A stretch of DNA of 28,106 nucleotides from CAZPWQ01 sp964590495 (GTDB taxonomy: Bacteria; Bacteroidota; Rhodothermia; Balneolales; Balneolaceae), in NCBI GenBank assembly GCA_964590495.1, contig CAZPWQ010000040.1, positions 1-28,106 on the forward strand, in the 5' to 3' direction. Each line of letters begins with the position of its first letter. Position 1 is the first letter of the stretch. Below are positions 1-7,752 of this stretch, piece by piece. The translations under genes were made by a program, and so were the position numbers. The notes beneath the pieces are model-generated. The model had not been told where the DNA came from, did not search any database, and saw nothing but the letters and a program-made list of their open reading frames with translations.

Positions 1-1329
1 ATGGAAGATGAAAAATTTGACTGTATAATTGTTGGAGCAGGCGTAGCCGGTTTGGCCGCGGCGATGATTCTGGCCCGTAACAACATGAAATTCCTTCTTA
101 TCGAGAAGGGTGAGTTTGCCGGTTCCAAAAATGTCTCGGGGGGAGTACTCTGGGGAAGTGATCTTGCCAAACTTGTCCCCGAATACTGGAAGGAAAAAGA
201 TGGTGGTTGGGAGCGTTTCATCAATCACCGCCGCCTCACGTTCATGGACGATCAGTCCACGTTCTCACTTGATTTTAAATCTTCCCATTTCAATGAACCT
301 CCCTACAGTGGTGTGGTTGTTTTACGTTCGAAGTTTGATCGCTGGCTGGCAAATAAAGTACAGGAAGAAATTGAGAAGAGCGACTTTGCCATGGAATCGT
401 TCATAGCAACCAGCATCAAGGTTGATGAGGTGCTGATGAAAGATGACAAAGCCGTAGGCATACGAACCGGTGACGAAGAATTTCATGCCGAAAGTGTGAT
501 TATTGCGGAGGGCGTCAACAACCTTCTTACGAGACAGGTGGGACTGCAGGATGATTATGTGCCCGCCGATCATATTTTGACCGGCATTAAGGAAGTGATA
601 CGCTACGATAAGAATATACTGGAAGAGCGTTTCCAGCTAAACGGACTGAGTGGGATGTCGAATGAATTTCTCGGCTATTCAACCAATGGCGTGGAAGGCG
701 GCGGTTTTCTGTATACAAACCGTGATACTATTTCAATCGGTCTGGTATTGGGCCTGAAGGATCTGCGGGAAAAGGGACAGAAGCCTCATGATATCCTAAA
801 TCATTTTAAAAAACACCCGGTAATCCGGGACACTATTAGAGGCGGTGAAGTCGTGGAATATTCAGCCCATGTAGTTTCATCGGGTGATATGCGTGTTATG
901 CCAAGGGAGGTTTATAAGGACGGCATACTGTTGTGTGGGGAAGCGGCTAACCTGTTGATGAATGCAGGAAAAGCGATCCAGGGGATGGATTATGCCATGC
1001 GCTCGGGAATTCTGGCAGCTGAAACGATCCTGAAGGCAAAAGAACGGAGCGACTACACGAGTGAAACAATGAAAGAGTACCGGACTGCGTTGGAAGAAAG
1101 TTACGTAATGAAAGATATGCGTAACTTTCAGGATGCGGTACAAATGCTGCACAAACCTCAAATGTTCAGTGATGTCCCCAACCTGGTCTGTGATTTCGGG
1201 CGGAAATTTTTCACTATTGACAGCGAACCGACTAAAAAATCACGCGAATTACTCTCAGAATCGATCAGGGAGCATTCGTCGTACTGGAAGCTGATGAAAT
1301 TAGGATTCAAAGGAGCCAAATCATTATGA
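1..1329 (+). CDS. fixC: FixC-type electron-transfer flavoprotein:quinone oxidoreductase (FAD subunit)
   Basis: A 442-residue flavoprotein. It should take electrons from reduced ETF (FixAB/EtfAB) and pass them, with the FixX ferredoxin, to membrane quinone. The N-terminus carries the dinucleotide-binding motif GAGVAGLAAA (Gly12, Gly14, Gly17), followed by the KNVSGGVLWG segment typical of the FixC/ETF-QO family. A second FAD-contact motif, GILLCGEAANLLMNAGKAIQG, begins near residue 308. The length fits stand-alone FixC (about 430 aa) rather than full ETF-QO (about 550-600 aa), and the missing iron-sulphur domain is supplied by the next gene, which overlaps by ATGA. The ATG is the first base of the window, so any upstream fixAB genes cannot be seen. 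Downstream acyl-CoA dehydrogenases are plausible electron sources. Family assignment is secure; a bifurcating FixABCX role is inference. Confidence 0.9.
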   Translation: MEDEKFDCIIVGAGVAGLAAAMILARNNMKFLLIEKGEFAGSKNVSGGVLWGSDLAKLVPEYWKEKDGGWERFINHRRLTFMDDQSTFSLDFKSSHFNEPPYSGVVVLRSKFDRWLANKVQEEIEKSDFAMESFIATSIKVDEVLMKDDKAVGIRTGDEEFHAESVIIAEGVNNLLTRQVGLQDDYVPADHILTGIKEVIRYDKNILEERFQLNGLSGMSNEFLGYSTNGVEGGGFLYTNRDTISIGLVLGLKDLREKGQKPHDILNHFKKHPVIRDTIRGGEVVEYSAHVVSSGDMRVMPREVYKDGILLCGEAANLLMNAGKAIQGMDYAMRSGILAAETILKAKERSDYTSETMKEYRTALEESYVMKDMRNFQDAVQMLHKPQMFSDVPNLVCDFGRKFFTIDSEPTKKSRELLSESIREHSSYWKLMKLGFKGAKSL

Positions 1330-1628
1330 AATTATTGAAACTGACCGAGCGACTTGGTCTCGTAAGTTACAGGAATCAGGCAAAATCAGAAATCAAGCCT
1401 CATATTGTAGTAGATACCGAAATCTGCAATTCTACCTGTCCCCATAAAGCAACTACATACGTTTGTCCTGCTAATTGCTACACGATAGATGAAGAAGGAA
1501 CAGTTCATTTCCAGGTGGAGGATTGTATTGAATGCGGCACCTGCATGTACGCCTGTGATCAGGGTGCGGTAACATGGAATTATCCGGACCCGGAAATCGG
1601 TCGCGGCGTCACATGGAATTATGGCTGA
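1326..1628 (+). CDS. fixX: FixX-type ferredoxin-like protein
   Basis: A 100-residue iron-sulphur protein that partners FixC. The C-terminal half contains C67-x2-C70-x2-C73-x3-C77 (CIECGTCMYAC), the 4Fe-4S site of FixX and of the ETF-QO C-terminal domain, and it ends in the family-typical WNYG (compare FixX ...FRYG). A PHIVV segment (residues 25-29) and CPANCY (47-52) also match FixX. The start codon overlaps the fixC stop (ATGA), with AAGGAG about 12 nt upstream, so the two are translationally coupled. Additional cysteines C34, C38 and C51 are not found in E. coli FixX as I recall it and could bind a second metal centre. Identification is firm; the second-site idea is inference. Confidence 0.9.
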   Translation: MKLLKLTERLGLVSYRNQAKSEIKPHIVVDTEICNSTCPHKATTYVCPANCYTIDEEGTVHFQVEDCIECGTCMYACDQGAVTWNYPDPEIGRGVTWNYG

Positions 1629-1734
1629 ATAACCACTGAGACACGAAGATCACTCACTGTTTCATAATATTCTTTCCCACCATCTATGCAGACTCACAAA
1701 AGATAATCAGTGCGAATCTGTGGCTAACCTGTAT

Positions 1735-2079
1735 TTATTGAGCAGGCTCCAGCCTGATATCGAGGGTTTTGCTTTCTTCTGTAATTTCAACTTCCTTCTC
1801 CCACATTTCATAACCTTCAGCTTCCACACTAACAGTATAAGTGCCGGGCTGAAGCGACTCAAAGCTGTAATTACCTTCATCATCGGTAGTTGTACTCTCA
1901 TCCATTCCCTCGATGTTAACTTCAACACCCGACAGGGATTGTTCCGTTGAGCTATCAACTACTTTGCCGGAAAGAGATGCTTCTGTTCTCTCCTGGGCAA
2001 CCGCCTGACTGGAAACCATAAAAATTCCTACAACCATTGCCATGACAAATAACAGAACTTCTTTTCTTAATGAATACAT
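1735..2079 (-). CDS. Secreted protein with a carboxypeptidase-regulatory-like (CarboxypepD_reg) domain
   Basis: A 114-residue protein with an N-terminal signal peptide (basic n-region, hydrophobic core, cut probably after the SSQAVAQ stretch near residue 29). A single beta-sandwich of the carboxypeptidase-regulatory-like family follows, roughly residues 34-112: SGKVVDSSTEQSLSGVEVNI, then DEGNYSFESLQPGTYTVSVE, and a closing LDIRLEP strand. In Bacteroidota this fold usually forms the N-terminal plug-side module of TonB-dependent receptors or an adhesion module. Here it stands alone, so it is probably a small periplasmic or surface carbohydrate- or protein-binding module. It is transcribed against fixCX and sits between them and the next acyl-CoA dehydrogenase. 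No enzyme motif is visible. Domain call is good; the role is unknown. Confidence 0.75.
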   Translation of the reverse strand: MYSLRKEVLLFVMAMVVGIFMVSSQAVAQERTEASLSGKVVDSSTEQSLSGVEVNIEGMDESTTTDDEGNYSFESLQPGTYTVSVEAEGYEMWEKEVEITEESKTLDIRLEPAQ

Positions 2080-2119
2080 TGTTTTCTCTCTTTAGAATTT
2101 AATTGGTATTGTTTTCTCT
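2078..2119. repeat. 12-bp direct repeat around the start of the minus-strand secreted protein
   Basis: ATTGTTTTCTCT occurs at 2078-2089 and again at 2108-2119, a 30-bp period. Read on the minus strand, the first copy (AGAGAAAACAAT) runs into the start codon and the second lies just upstream. It may be a small local duplication of the leader or a protein-binding site; function is unknown. Confidence 0.5.
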
Positions 2120-2400
2120 GACCTTTTTCAAAAAATTATATCCTGTTTGTCGGCTTTTTGTTCCTTTTCAGTATCCTGAGTTTTACGATGCCATATATAC
2201 AAAATTTATATTGTTTCGGCTGTGGTTGCCCCGCCAAACCCGCCCGATGGGGCCCAAGGCATTCTCCCGAGGGAATCCCTTTGGGTCTTCGGATCAAAAC
2301 CAGCAGCCGGACGGGGAAGAAACTAAGCTTTACCGGACGAAACGATTTTATCGACTTTTTTTTTATCATAAATGAATATGAACCCCATCAATATTATTCT
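2080..2400. other. Intergenic region between divergent genes, carrying a GC-rich repeat-like block
   Basis: About 320 bases without a credible gene. The left part (2080-2140) is AT-rich leader of the minus-strand gene. A markedly GC-richer block (about 2215-2335) contains an imperfect hairpin at 2253-2285. The right part is AT-rich with a T9 run near 2355-2363, which could be promoter or leader of the acyl-CoA dehydrogenase. An open frame continuous with the dehydrogenase crosses the region, but its translation is cysteine/proline-rich and unlike the family, so it is not counted as coding. Confidence 0.6.
2253..2285. repeat. Imperfect GC-rich hairpin in a repeat-like intergenic block
   Basis: CCCAAGGCATTC (2253-2264) pairs with GAATCCCTTTGGG (2273-2285) with one bulge and one mismatch around an 8-nt loop. 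It is embedded in a GC-rich block unlike the flanking AT-rich spacer. The block also contains CAAAACCAGC (2295-2304), which recurs in the palindromic element at 24940-24949. Probably a dispersed intergenic element; a transcript-level role is possible but not shown. Confidence 0.45.
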
Positions 2401-3585
2401 ATGAATAGTGATGTTTTGCAACAGTCTTCCACACTAAATTTTGAACTGTCCGATGAACAACAAATGATCCGGGACAGTGTCAGAGACTTTACCGAGCGTT
2501 ATGTAGCCCCGGATGTAAAAGAGCGTGATTCAAAAAAAATATTCCCCTTCGAAATAATAGAACTGCTTGCTGAACAGGGTTTGATGGGCATAGTTCACCC
2601 GACAGAATACGGTGGCGGCGGTGTCGATACCGTCAGTTTTTGTCTGGCAATCGAAGAAATAGCCCGGTGGGATGCTTCATTGGCACTTACCGTTGCTTCG
2701 CATACTTCGCTTGCATCAGGACATATTGCACTTGCAGGGAATAAGGAACAGAAACAAAAATATTTAACACCGCTGGCACAAGGAAAAAAACTTGGCGCAT
2801 GGTGCCTTACCGAGCCCGGATCAGGCAGTGACGCTTCGGGTATAAAAACAACAGCTGTTAAACGTGATGAGAATTGGATTTTAAACGGTTCTAAGATATT
2901 TATTACACAAGGTTCGGTCGGCGATACATATGTAGTACTGGCGAAAACCGATCCCGGCAAAGGCACAAAAGGGATCAGCACGTTTATTGTAGAACGTGAA
3001 TGGGAGGGCGTAGAGCCTGGCGGAAAGATGGAAAAACTGGGAATGAATTCATCAGATACCACCGAAGTGTATTTTGAAGATGTGAAGGTACCTGAAGAAA
3101 ATTTACTGGGTGATCAGGGAAAAGGTTTTATCGACACTATGCGTATACTTGATAGCGGACGTATTGGTATCGGTGCGCTTTCGGTGGGAATTGCACGGGG
3201 TGCCTTTGAAGAATCGATGAAGTATTCCGGTCAGCGGAAACAGTTCGGCTCACCCATCGGAGATTTTCAATCTATTGAAAATAAACTTGCCGATATGGCC
3301 ACTGAAATTGATGCAGCCCGTTTTCTTGTACACCGGGCTGCCCGGCTGAAAGATCTGGAAAAATCGTTTACCAAAGAAGCTTCCATGGGAAAATTGTTCG
3401 CCTCGGAACTGGCCGTAAGAGCCGCCGACGAAGCTGTTCAGATCCACGGCGGTTATGGATATATCAAGGAATATCATGTAGAACGGTTTTTACGCGACGC
3501 CAAACTGATGACGATCGGGGAAGGCACCTCAGAAGTACAGCGTATGATCATCTCACGTGAGTTAAAAAAGGAATTCTGGGAATGA
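2401..3585 (+). CDS. Acyl-CoA dehydrogenase (short/medium-chain type)
   Basis: A 394-residue FAD enzyme that introduces the alpha-beta double bond into acyl-CoA and hands electrons to ETF. All three family regions are present. The N-terminal helical domain starts LSDEQQMIRDSVRDF. The FAD/substrate strand is AWCLTEPGSGSDASG near residues 132-147. The C-terminal helical domain has RKQFGSPIGDFQSIENKLADM and IHGGYGYIKEYHVERFLRDA. The catalytic base is Glu374 in IGEGTSEVQRM, the position used by butyryl-CoA and short-chain enzymes. The ATG at 2401 was chosen because family homology begins directly after it; the open frame continues upstream as non-homologous sequence. It shares the neighbourhood with fixCX and glutaryl-CoA dehydrogenase, consistent with feeding the same ETF. 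Exact chain-length specificity cannot be read from sequence. Confidence 0.9.
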   Translation: MNSDVLQQSSTLNFELSDEQQMIRDSVRDFTERYVAPDVKERDSKKIFPFEIIELLAEQGLMGIVHPTEYGGGGVDTVSFCLAIEEIARWDASLALTVASHTSLASGHIALAGNKEQKQKYLTPLAQGKKLGAWCLTEPGSGSDASGIKTTAVKRDENWILNGSKIFITQGSVGDTYVVLAKTDPGKGTKGISTFIVEREWEGVEPGGKMEKLGMNSSDTTEVYFEDVKVPEENLLGDQGKGFIDTMRILDSGRIGIGALSVGIARGAFEESMKYSGQRKQFGSPIGDFQSIENKLADMATEIDAARFLVHRAARLKDLEKSFTKEASMGKLFASELAVRAADEAVQIHGGYGYIKEYHVERFLRDAKLMTIGEGTSEVQRMIISRELKKEFWE

Positions 3586-3588
3586 TCC

Positions 3589-3643
3589 GGCTTTACTTTG
3601 ATAAGATAATATAGTAGGATTATTCTATCTCTTTCATAAAGCC
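3589..3643 (+). terminator. Long imperfect hairpin after the acyl-CoA dehydrogenase (possible terminator without U-tract)
   Basis: Outer stem GGCTTTA (3589-3595) / TAAAGCC (3637-3643) encloses an inner 11-bp stem with two mismatches (3600-3610 with 3619-3629). No T-run follows, so rho-independent termination is uncertain. It ends 7 nt before the GTG start of the next gene and could also affect its translation. Confidence 0.4.
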
Positions 3644-3650
3644 ATTTGCT

Positions 3651-4130
3651 GTGAGAATTTTTCCTATTCAGATCATTACTGTATTGATCATTTTATTTTG
3701 CATCTCCTGTTCATCTCAAAGTGATAAGTCCGAGTTATCAAGTGGCGTCATGGAAAATCCTCTCGTCGGAGTCTGGCAGGATAATGCAACCCCACCCTTT
3801 AAGTTTGAGCTGGAGCAAACTTTCGGTGATAATGAAGAAATTATGTTTCCCCAAGTTTATCAGCTCCAAGGGCCGGTGTCTGACAGTGCCGGCAATATCT
3901 ATATAATTGATGGTCAGGAAGCTCATTTTTACTCTTTTGATCCAGAAGGAAATGTACGCTGGAAGAAAGGCGAAGAGGGCAGTTTACTTTACTCAATGGA
4001 GCATCAGAGTTTTATGCCTGAAATTGGTACGATTTCATATATAGATGAACAAGGAAAAGTATATACCAAGATTGATGAACCCTATCCCCAAATTCGGCGC
4101 TATAATCTCACGATCAATCCTCCTTCATGA
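3651..4130 (+). CDS. Short lipoprotein, probable internally deleted remnant of a 6-bladed beta-propeller lipoprotein
   Basis: A 159-residue open frame starting at GTG. The N-terminus is a lipoprotein signal peptide (hydrophobic ITVLIILFCISC, lipidated Cys probably residue 20). The next segment, FPQVYQLQGPVSDSAGNIYI followed by IDGQEAHFYSFDPEGNVRWKKGEEG, reads as the first blade of the 6-bladed beta-propeller (NHL-like) lipoproteins common in Bacteroidota. The last 40 residues, with YIDEQGKVYTKIDEPYPQIRRY, read as a final blade. Family members are about 350-400 residues as I recall, so the central four or so blades appear missing while the frame stays open. It may be a decaying gene or a small stable product. 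The substrate is unknown. The deletion interpretation is inference from length and blade order. Confidence 0.55.
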   Translation: MRIFPIQIITVLIILFCISCSSQSDKSELSSGVMENPLVGVWQDNATPPFKFELEQTFGDNEEIMFPQVYQLQGPVSDSAGNIYIIDGQEAHFYSFDPEGNVRWKKGEEGSLLYSMEHQSFMPEIGTISYIDEQGKVYTKIDEPYPQIRRYNLTINPPS

Positions 4131-4251
4131 GACTTATATCCCTTTGTGATTCAAACTCCAGAAGTTGACAGATAAAAGCTTACATCATTCTATTTACACT
4201 TATTCCCATAGTCGTTACTTTAACTCTTTATCAAATTTCGACCAAAATCAT

Positions 4252-5463
4252 ATGTCCCGAAACAACTTCAATATTGACGACCCGTTTCTTTTTGAATCCG
4301 AACTGAATGAAGATGATCGTATGATCATGGAAACAGCCCGCGACTATGCACAGACCAGGCTCGAGCCGCGGGCGCTGAAGGGAAACCAGGAAGAGTATTT
4401 TGATCCGGATATTGCAAAGGAAATGGGTGATCTCGGCTTGCTCGGTGCCTATATCGATCCGAAATATGGCGGATCGGGTGCCAGTCAGACGGCTTATGGA
4501 TTAATCGCACGTGAGGTTGAACGTGTGGATTCCGGGTATCGCTCCTTCATGTCGGTTCAGTCATCGCTGGTGATGTACCCTATCTCTAAGTTCGGTACGG
4601 AAGAACAGAAAGAGCGGTTTCTTCCCAAGCTGGCTGCGGGAGAACTAATAGGATGCTTCGGACTTACCGAACCCGACCACGGTTCCGATCCGGGATCGAT
4701 GAGTACCACGGCAGAAAAAACGGACGGAGGCTGGATTCTCAACGGGGCCAAAATGTGGATTACAAACTCTCCTATTGCTGATGTTGCGGTGGTGTGGGCC
4801 AAGGCCAAAGAAAATAAAAACGACGAGGGTGTTATCCGCGGTTTCCTGGTAGAGAAAGATATGGATGGGTTCAGTGCTCCTTCCACCAAATATAAAATGT
4901 CGCTACGGGCTTCAGAAACGGGAGAGCTTGTATTTGAGGATGTTTTCGTTCCTGAAGAAAATGTATTTCCGGACATCAAAGGTCTGAAGGGACCTTTTAC
5001 CTGTCTCAACAGCGCCCGATACGGTATCATATGGGGAGCTGTCGGGGCTGCCGAATTCTGCTATCAGAAAGCACGCCAATATGTAAAAGAGCGTACCCAG
5101 TTCGGCCATCCCATAGCGGCCAACCAGATTCCCCAAGCCAAGCTTGCCGATATGCTTACCGACATCACACAGATGCAACTGCTGGCCTGGCGGTTGGGCC
5201 GGCTCAAGGATGAGGGACGCGATCATCATACGATGGTTTCAATGGCTAAACGCAATAATTGCGACAAAGCATTACAAATCGCCCGGACTTCACGGGATAT
5301 GCATGGTGCAAACGGCATTACAGGCGAGTACCGGGTTATCCATCACATGATGAATCTGGAGTCGGTCAATACCTATGAAGGAACGTATGATATACACGGA
5401 CTGATAATCGGACGTGAGCTTACTGATATACAGGCGTTTGTACCGAGGGGGAATGAAGAGTGA
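4252..5463 (+). CDS. gcdH: Glutaryl-CoA dehydrogenase
   Basis: A 403-residue acyl-CoA dehydrogenase family enzyme that oxidises and decarboxylates glutaryl-CoA to crotonyl-CoA in lysine/tryptophan degradation, passing electrons to ETF. It is very close to mitochondrial GCDH. SGYRSFMSVQSSLVMYPI contains Arg97 and Ser101, matching the glutarate-binding Arg94/Ser98 of human GCDH. FGLTEPDHGSDPGSM lies near 136, followed by WITNSPIADVAVVWA and LRASETGELVFEDVFVPEEN. The catalytic base is Glu376 in NTYEGTYDIHGLIIGRELT. These features separate it from ordinary acyl-CoA dehydrogenases such as the one encoded at 2401. The ATG at 4252 is preferred because the sequence upstream of it in the same frame has no family similarity. 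The crotonyl-CoA product would enter the thiolase route, for which a candidate lies at 16879. Confidence 0.93.
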   Translation: MSRNNFNIDDPFLFESELNEDDRMIMETARDYAQTRLEPRALKGNQEEYFDPDIAKEMGDLGLLGAYIDPKYGGSGASQTAYGLIAREVERVDSGYRSFMSVQSSLVMYPISKFGTEEQKERFLPKLAAGELIGCFGLTEPDHGSDPGSMSTTAEKTDGGWILNGAKMWITNSPIADVAVVWAKAKENKNDEGVIRGFLVEKDMDGFSAPSTKYKMSLRASETGELVFEDVFVPEENVFPDIKGLKGPFTCLNSARYGIIWGAVGAAEFCYQKARQYVKERTQFGHPIAANQIPQAKLADMLTDITQMQLLAWRLGRLKDEGRDHHTMVSMAKRNNCDKALQIARTSRDMHGANGITGEYRVIHHMMNLESVNTYEGTYDIHGLIIGRELTDIQAFVPRGNEE

Positions 5464-5488
5464 ACGCACCGCCTATTTTCTCCAGCAC

Positions 5489-5521
5489 AGACCCGCAAAG
5501 TTTTCAAAACTTTGTGAGTCT
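5489..5521. terminator. Hairpin between convergent genes; likely bidirectional terminator or dispersed palindrome
   Basis: AGACCCGCAAAGTTTT (5489-5504) and AAAACTTTGTGAGTCT (5506-5521) form a near-perfect 16-bp inverted repeat (one mismatch, one G-U) with an inner 9-bp perfect arm, followed by TTTT at 5521-5524. It sits between gcdH (plus) and the cyclophilin fusion (minus), the expected place for a shared terminator. It resembles short palindromes seen widely in Bacteroidota spacers. Confidence 0.6.
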
Positions 5522-5554
5522 TTTAAATTGGGCCCTATTGGATTTCGGATTTTC

Positions 5555-7621
5555 TTAATACCAGCTGGTATATAAAACCTCATCACCCACCGTAATCCTG
5601 TCTACTACATCCATACCATCCACCACCTCGCCGAACCGGGTATAATTGCCATTCAGGTGTGGCTTCCACTGGTGCATAATAAAATATTGGCTGCCTTCGG
5701 TATCTCTTCCCGCGCTGGCAATTCCAACAGCTCCCCTGCTGAATTCCTCTTCCGATCCTTCTGTGGGAAGGATAAAGTCGGGTCCACCCATTCCGTCTGC
5801 ACGTTCTATATCTCCTCCCTGTATGACAAAATTCGGGACCACCCGGTGAAATGGAACACCGTCATAGGCACCGGCCCTGCTCAAACTATCGATTGCCGAA
5901 ACCGTTGCCGGGGCATTCAGAGTATTCATTCTAATCAAAATATCTCCTTTGACAGTACGCAATCTCAGTACAGGACTTGATCCCAACTCCCAGAGCCGCT
6001 CCCAATCGGGTTGCCGGAAATTCACAGTTAAGCTTTCCGGCACTTCTACCTCCCATCCTGCATCAGCCAGTGAACGGTTCAGCGGCGGATATCCCAGCGA
6101 CGAGAGAGAATCGATTACACTTTGGGATTCTTCCTCGAAGCGATCTTTATACAACGATCCAAAAGCCTGGTAAACCTCAATGTCATCCGGAAGAGTAAAA
6201 CCGGTAAGGGTTTGATTGATACGTTTAAAGTCTGCCGAATCGAACAAGTCTTCATCCCGCAACAGGGGCTGAACGGTATAGGTTATTCCACGATCTTTCA
6301 TTTCCAGGGCCCCGAAAACTGTCTCCCGAACAGATTCAGCAGTTGAATCGGAAACAGTTTCTTTATCCAGATTTTCCCAAAATGAAGTCAATTCCTGAAT
6401 AGCATACATCGATTTTACAGTATCACTTCCGGAAATATAACTTTCAATCCTGTTGATAAACTGATCGGGGGATTCAACTTTTTCATAAACCGAAAGGACA
6501 TCGGAAAGTAAATAAGGATTTTCTTCCGTAATATTACTCAACCTGTCTCTGTAAGTTTCTACAACCGAAGTGTCCGCTTCTGTGGCGGCAGCAAGTGCCT
6601 GCACCCACACCGGATTATCAAGCTGCGAATCGGGTACCATATCCTGCTGAATATATTGCGCCAGATTTCTGTCAGCGGATAACTTTCCGGACAGACTTTT
6701 GAGCGTCGTTATCCGTACATGCGGATTTCTGTTTGTCAGCAATATTTTGGCTGCAAGCGAATTATGATTATTTAACTCGAGGCCCGAAAGTGCCTGTGCC
6801 AACTCAACAGAAAGCTGTATTTCATTGTCCAGAAGAACTTCACCATTGTAATAAATGACCATATTATACGTCACCCGCTCCCCCATTATCCGTACCATGG
6901 ACTGATCTATCCTGCTCCTCGTTCCCGCCCCCAACTGCTGCCAACGTCCATAGAGGGTGTCGCGTGCAGTCACTGATAACGGCGTCTCAGCGCCACGGTA
7001 CCAGCCATAAAGATATGTATGGGTAATTTCGCTTGGTGCGTCAAATGCTTTTTGCAGGATAAAAATCTGGTCGTTTTCATCCATAGGATGACGCATTGCA
7101 AGACGGCTTACGGCAAGGGCAGTCTGATAATCACCGGCAATGTTTTCATTTTCCATTTCCTGAAGAAGAAAAGAAAGACTCTGCCGGTCTCCCTGTTTGC
7201 CCAACACCCGGGAAATGCCCTGACTGAGACCAGAATGTTCGGTCCAATACTCTTCCAGCTTTCGCAACTGGGGAGCGGAAAAATCCTGATGACTGATTGC
7301 AAACCATGCAGCATCACTATTCTGCTGTCTCGCCAATTCCATGAACGGCTCCAGCGTATCGACAGGTGTGTTTGCCAAAGCTCTCCATGCCTGTTCCCGT
7401 ACCTGCTGACTTTCATGTATTAGATAAGGCTCGAGTAATTCAGCACTCCTTTTTGACAGATCTGAATAAAGCCCGGGATAAGCCTGGATAACCAAGGTGT
7501 CTGTCACCGGATTACTGCTTTTGTATAAACCCGGTCCCCTCACCGAATATTGCAGAATAAAAATAACACCCGCTGTCACAGCCAGTAATATAAACCACAC
7601 ACGTAACTTGGTATATCTCAT
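5555..7621 (-). CDS. Membrane-anchored or exported HEAT-like/cyclophilin peptidyl-prolyl isomerase fusion
   Basis: A 688-residue protein with three parts. An N-terminal hydrophobic segment (about residues 9-25, VWFILLAVTAGVIFILQY) acts as signal anchor or uncleaved signal. A long helical region (about 50-540) reads as irregular HEAT-like repeats (for example VREQAWRALANTP, VRITTLKSLSG, NPVWVQALAAATE). A C-terminal cyclophilin domain covers about 545-688. It keeps FHRVVPNFVIQGGD, with Arg593, Phe598 and Gln601 matching CypA Arg55, Phe60 and Gln63, and GSQYFIMH with Phe647 matching Phe113. His655 replaces CypA Trp121 and Tyr660 replaces His126, changes common in bacterial enzymes. It probably catalyses prolyl isomerisation in the periplasm, with the repeats binding client or partner proteins. 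It is convergent with gcdH. Domain calls are firm; the partner is unknown. Confidence 0.85.
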   Translation of the reverse strand: MRYTKLRVWFILLAVTAGVIFILQYSVRGPGLYKSSNPVTDTLVIQAYPGLYSDLSKRSAELLEPYLIHESQQVREQAWRALANTPVDTLEPFMELARQQNSDAAWFAISHQDFSAPQLRKLEEYWTEHSGLSQGISRVLGKQGDRQSLSFLLQEMENENIAGDYQTALAVSRLAMRHPMDENDQIFILQKAFDAPSEITHTYLYGWYRGAETPLSVTARDTLYGRWQQLGAGTRSRIDQSMVRIMGERVTYNMVIYYNGEVLLDNEIQLSVELAQALSGLELNNHNSLAAKILLTNRNPHVRITTLKSLSGKLSADRNLAQYIQQDMVPDSQLDNPVWVQALAAATEADTSVVETYRDRLSNITEENPYLLSDVLSVYEKVESPDQFINRIESYISGSDTVKSMYAIQELTSFWENLDKETVSDSTAESVRETVFGALEMKDRGITYTVQPLLRDEDLFDSADFKRINQTLTGFTLPDDIEVYQAFGSLYKDRFEEESQSVIDSLSSLGYPPLNRSLADAGWEVEVPESLTVNFRQPDWERLWELGSSPVLRLRTVKGDILIRMNTLNAPATVSAIDSLSRAGAYDGVPFHRVVPNFVIQGGDIERADGMGGPDFILPTEGSEEEFSRGAVGIASAGRDTEGSQYFIMHQWKPHLNGNYTRFGEVVDGMDVVDRITVGDEVLYTSWY

Positions 7622-7752
7622 GCTAAATTTTTAATAACTGGTAATAAAAGGTATAAGGTATAGGGATATAGGGGAGAGAGCGGGAATCTCTATAGCTTAA
7701 CCTTAAAAACACTCAAACCCGGGGCAGCTGAACTATTATCTTTTATACAAGA

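Noticed and set aside
1629..1734. Spacer after fixX containing CCACTGAGACACGAAG and AATCTGTGGCTAA
   Set aside because: These phrases resemble widespread degenerate spacer repeats, but no internal repeat or palindrome is clear here, so it is not called as an element.
2158..2400. N-terminal extension of the acyl-CoA dehydrogenase frame
   Set aside because: The translation is Cys/Pro/Arg-rich, crosses a GC-rich palindromic block and has no similarity to the family; homology begins right after ATG 2401.
2595..3062. 155-residue open frame antisense to the acyl-CoA dehydrogenase (and similar antisense frames at 4557-5030 and 21750-22256)
   Set aside because: They lie entirely within strongly supported genes, have no recognisable domains, and reflect codon bias of the true strand.
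4165..4251. Upstream extension of the glutaryl-CoA dehydrogenase frame
   Set aside because: The extension (Ser/His/Tyr-rich) does not look like a family N-terminus or targeting signal; ATG 4252 precedes the conserved region.
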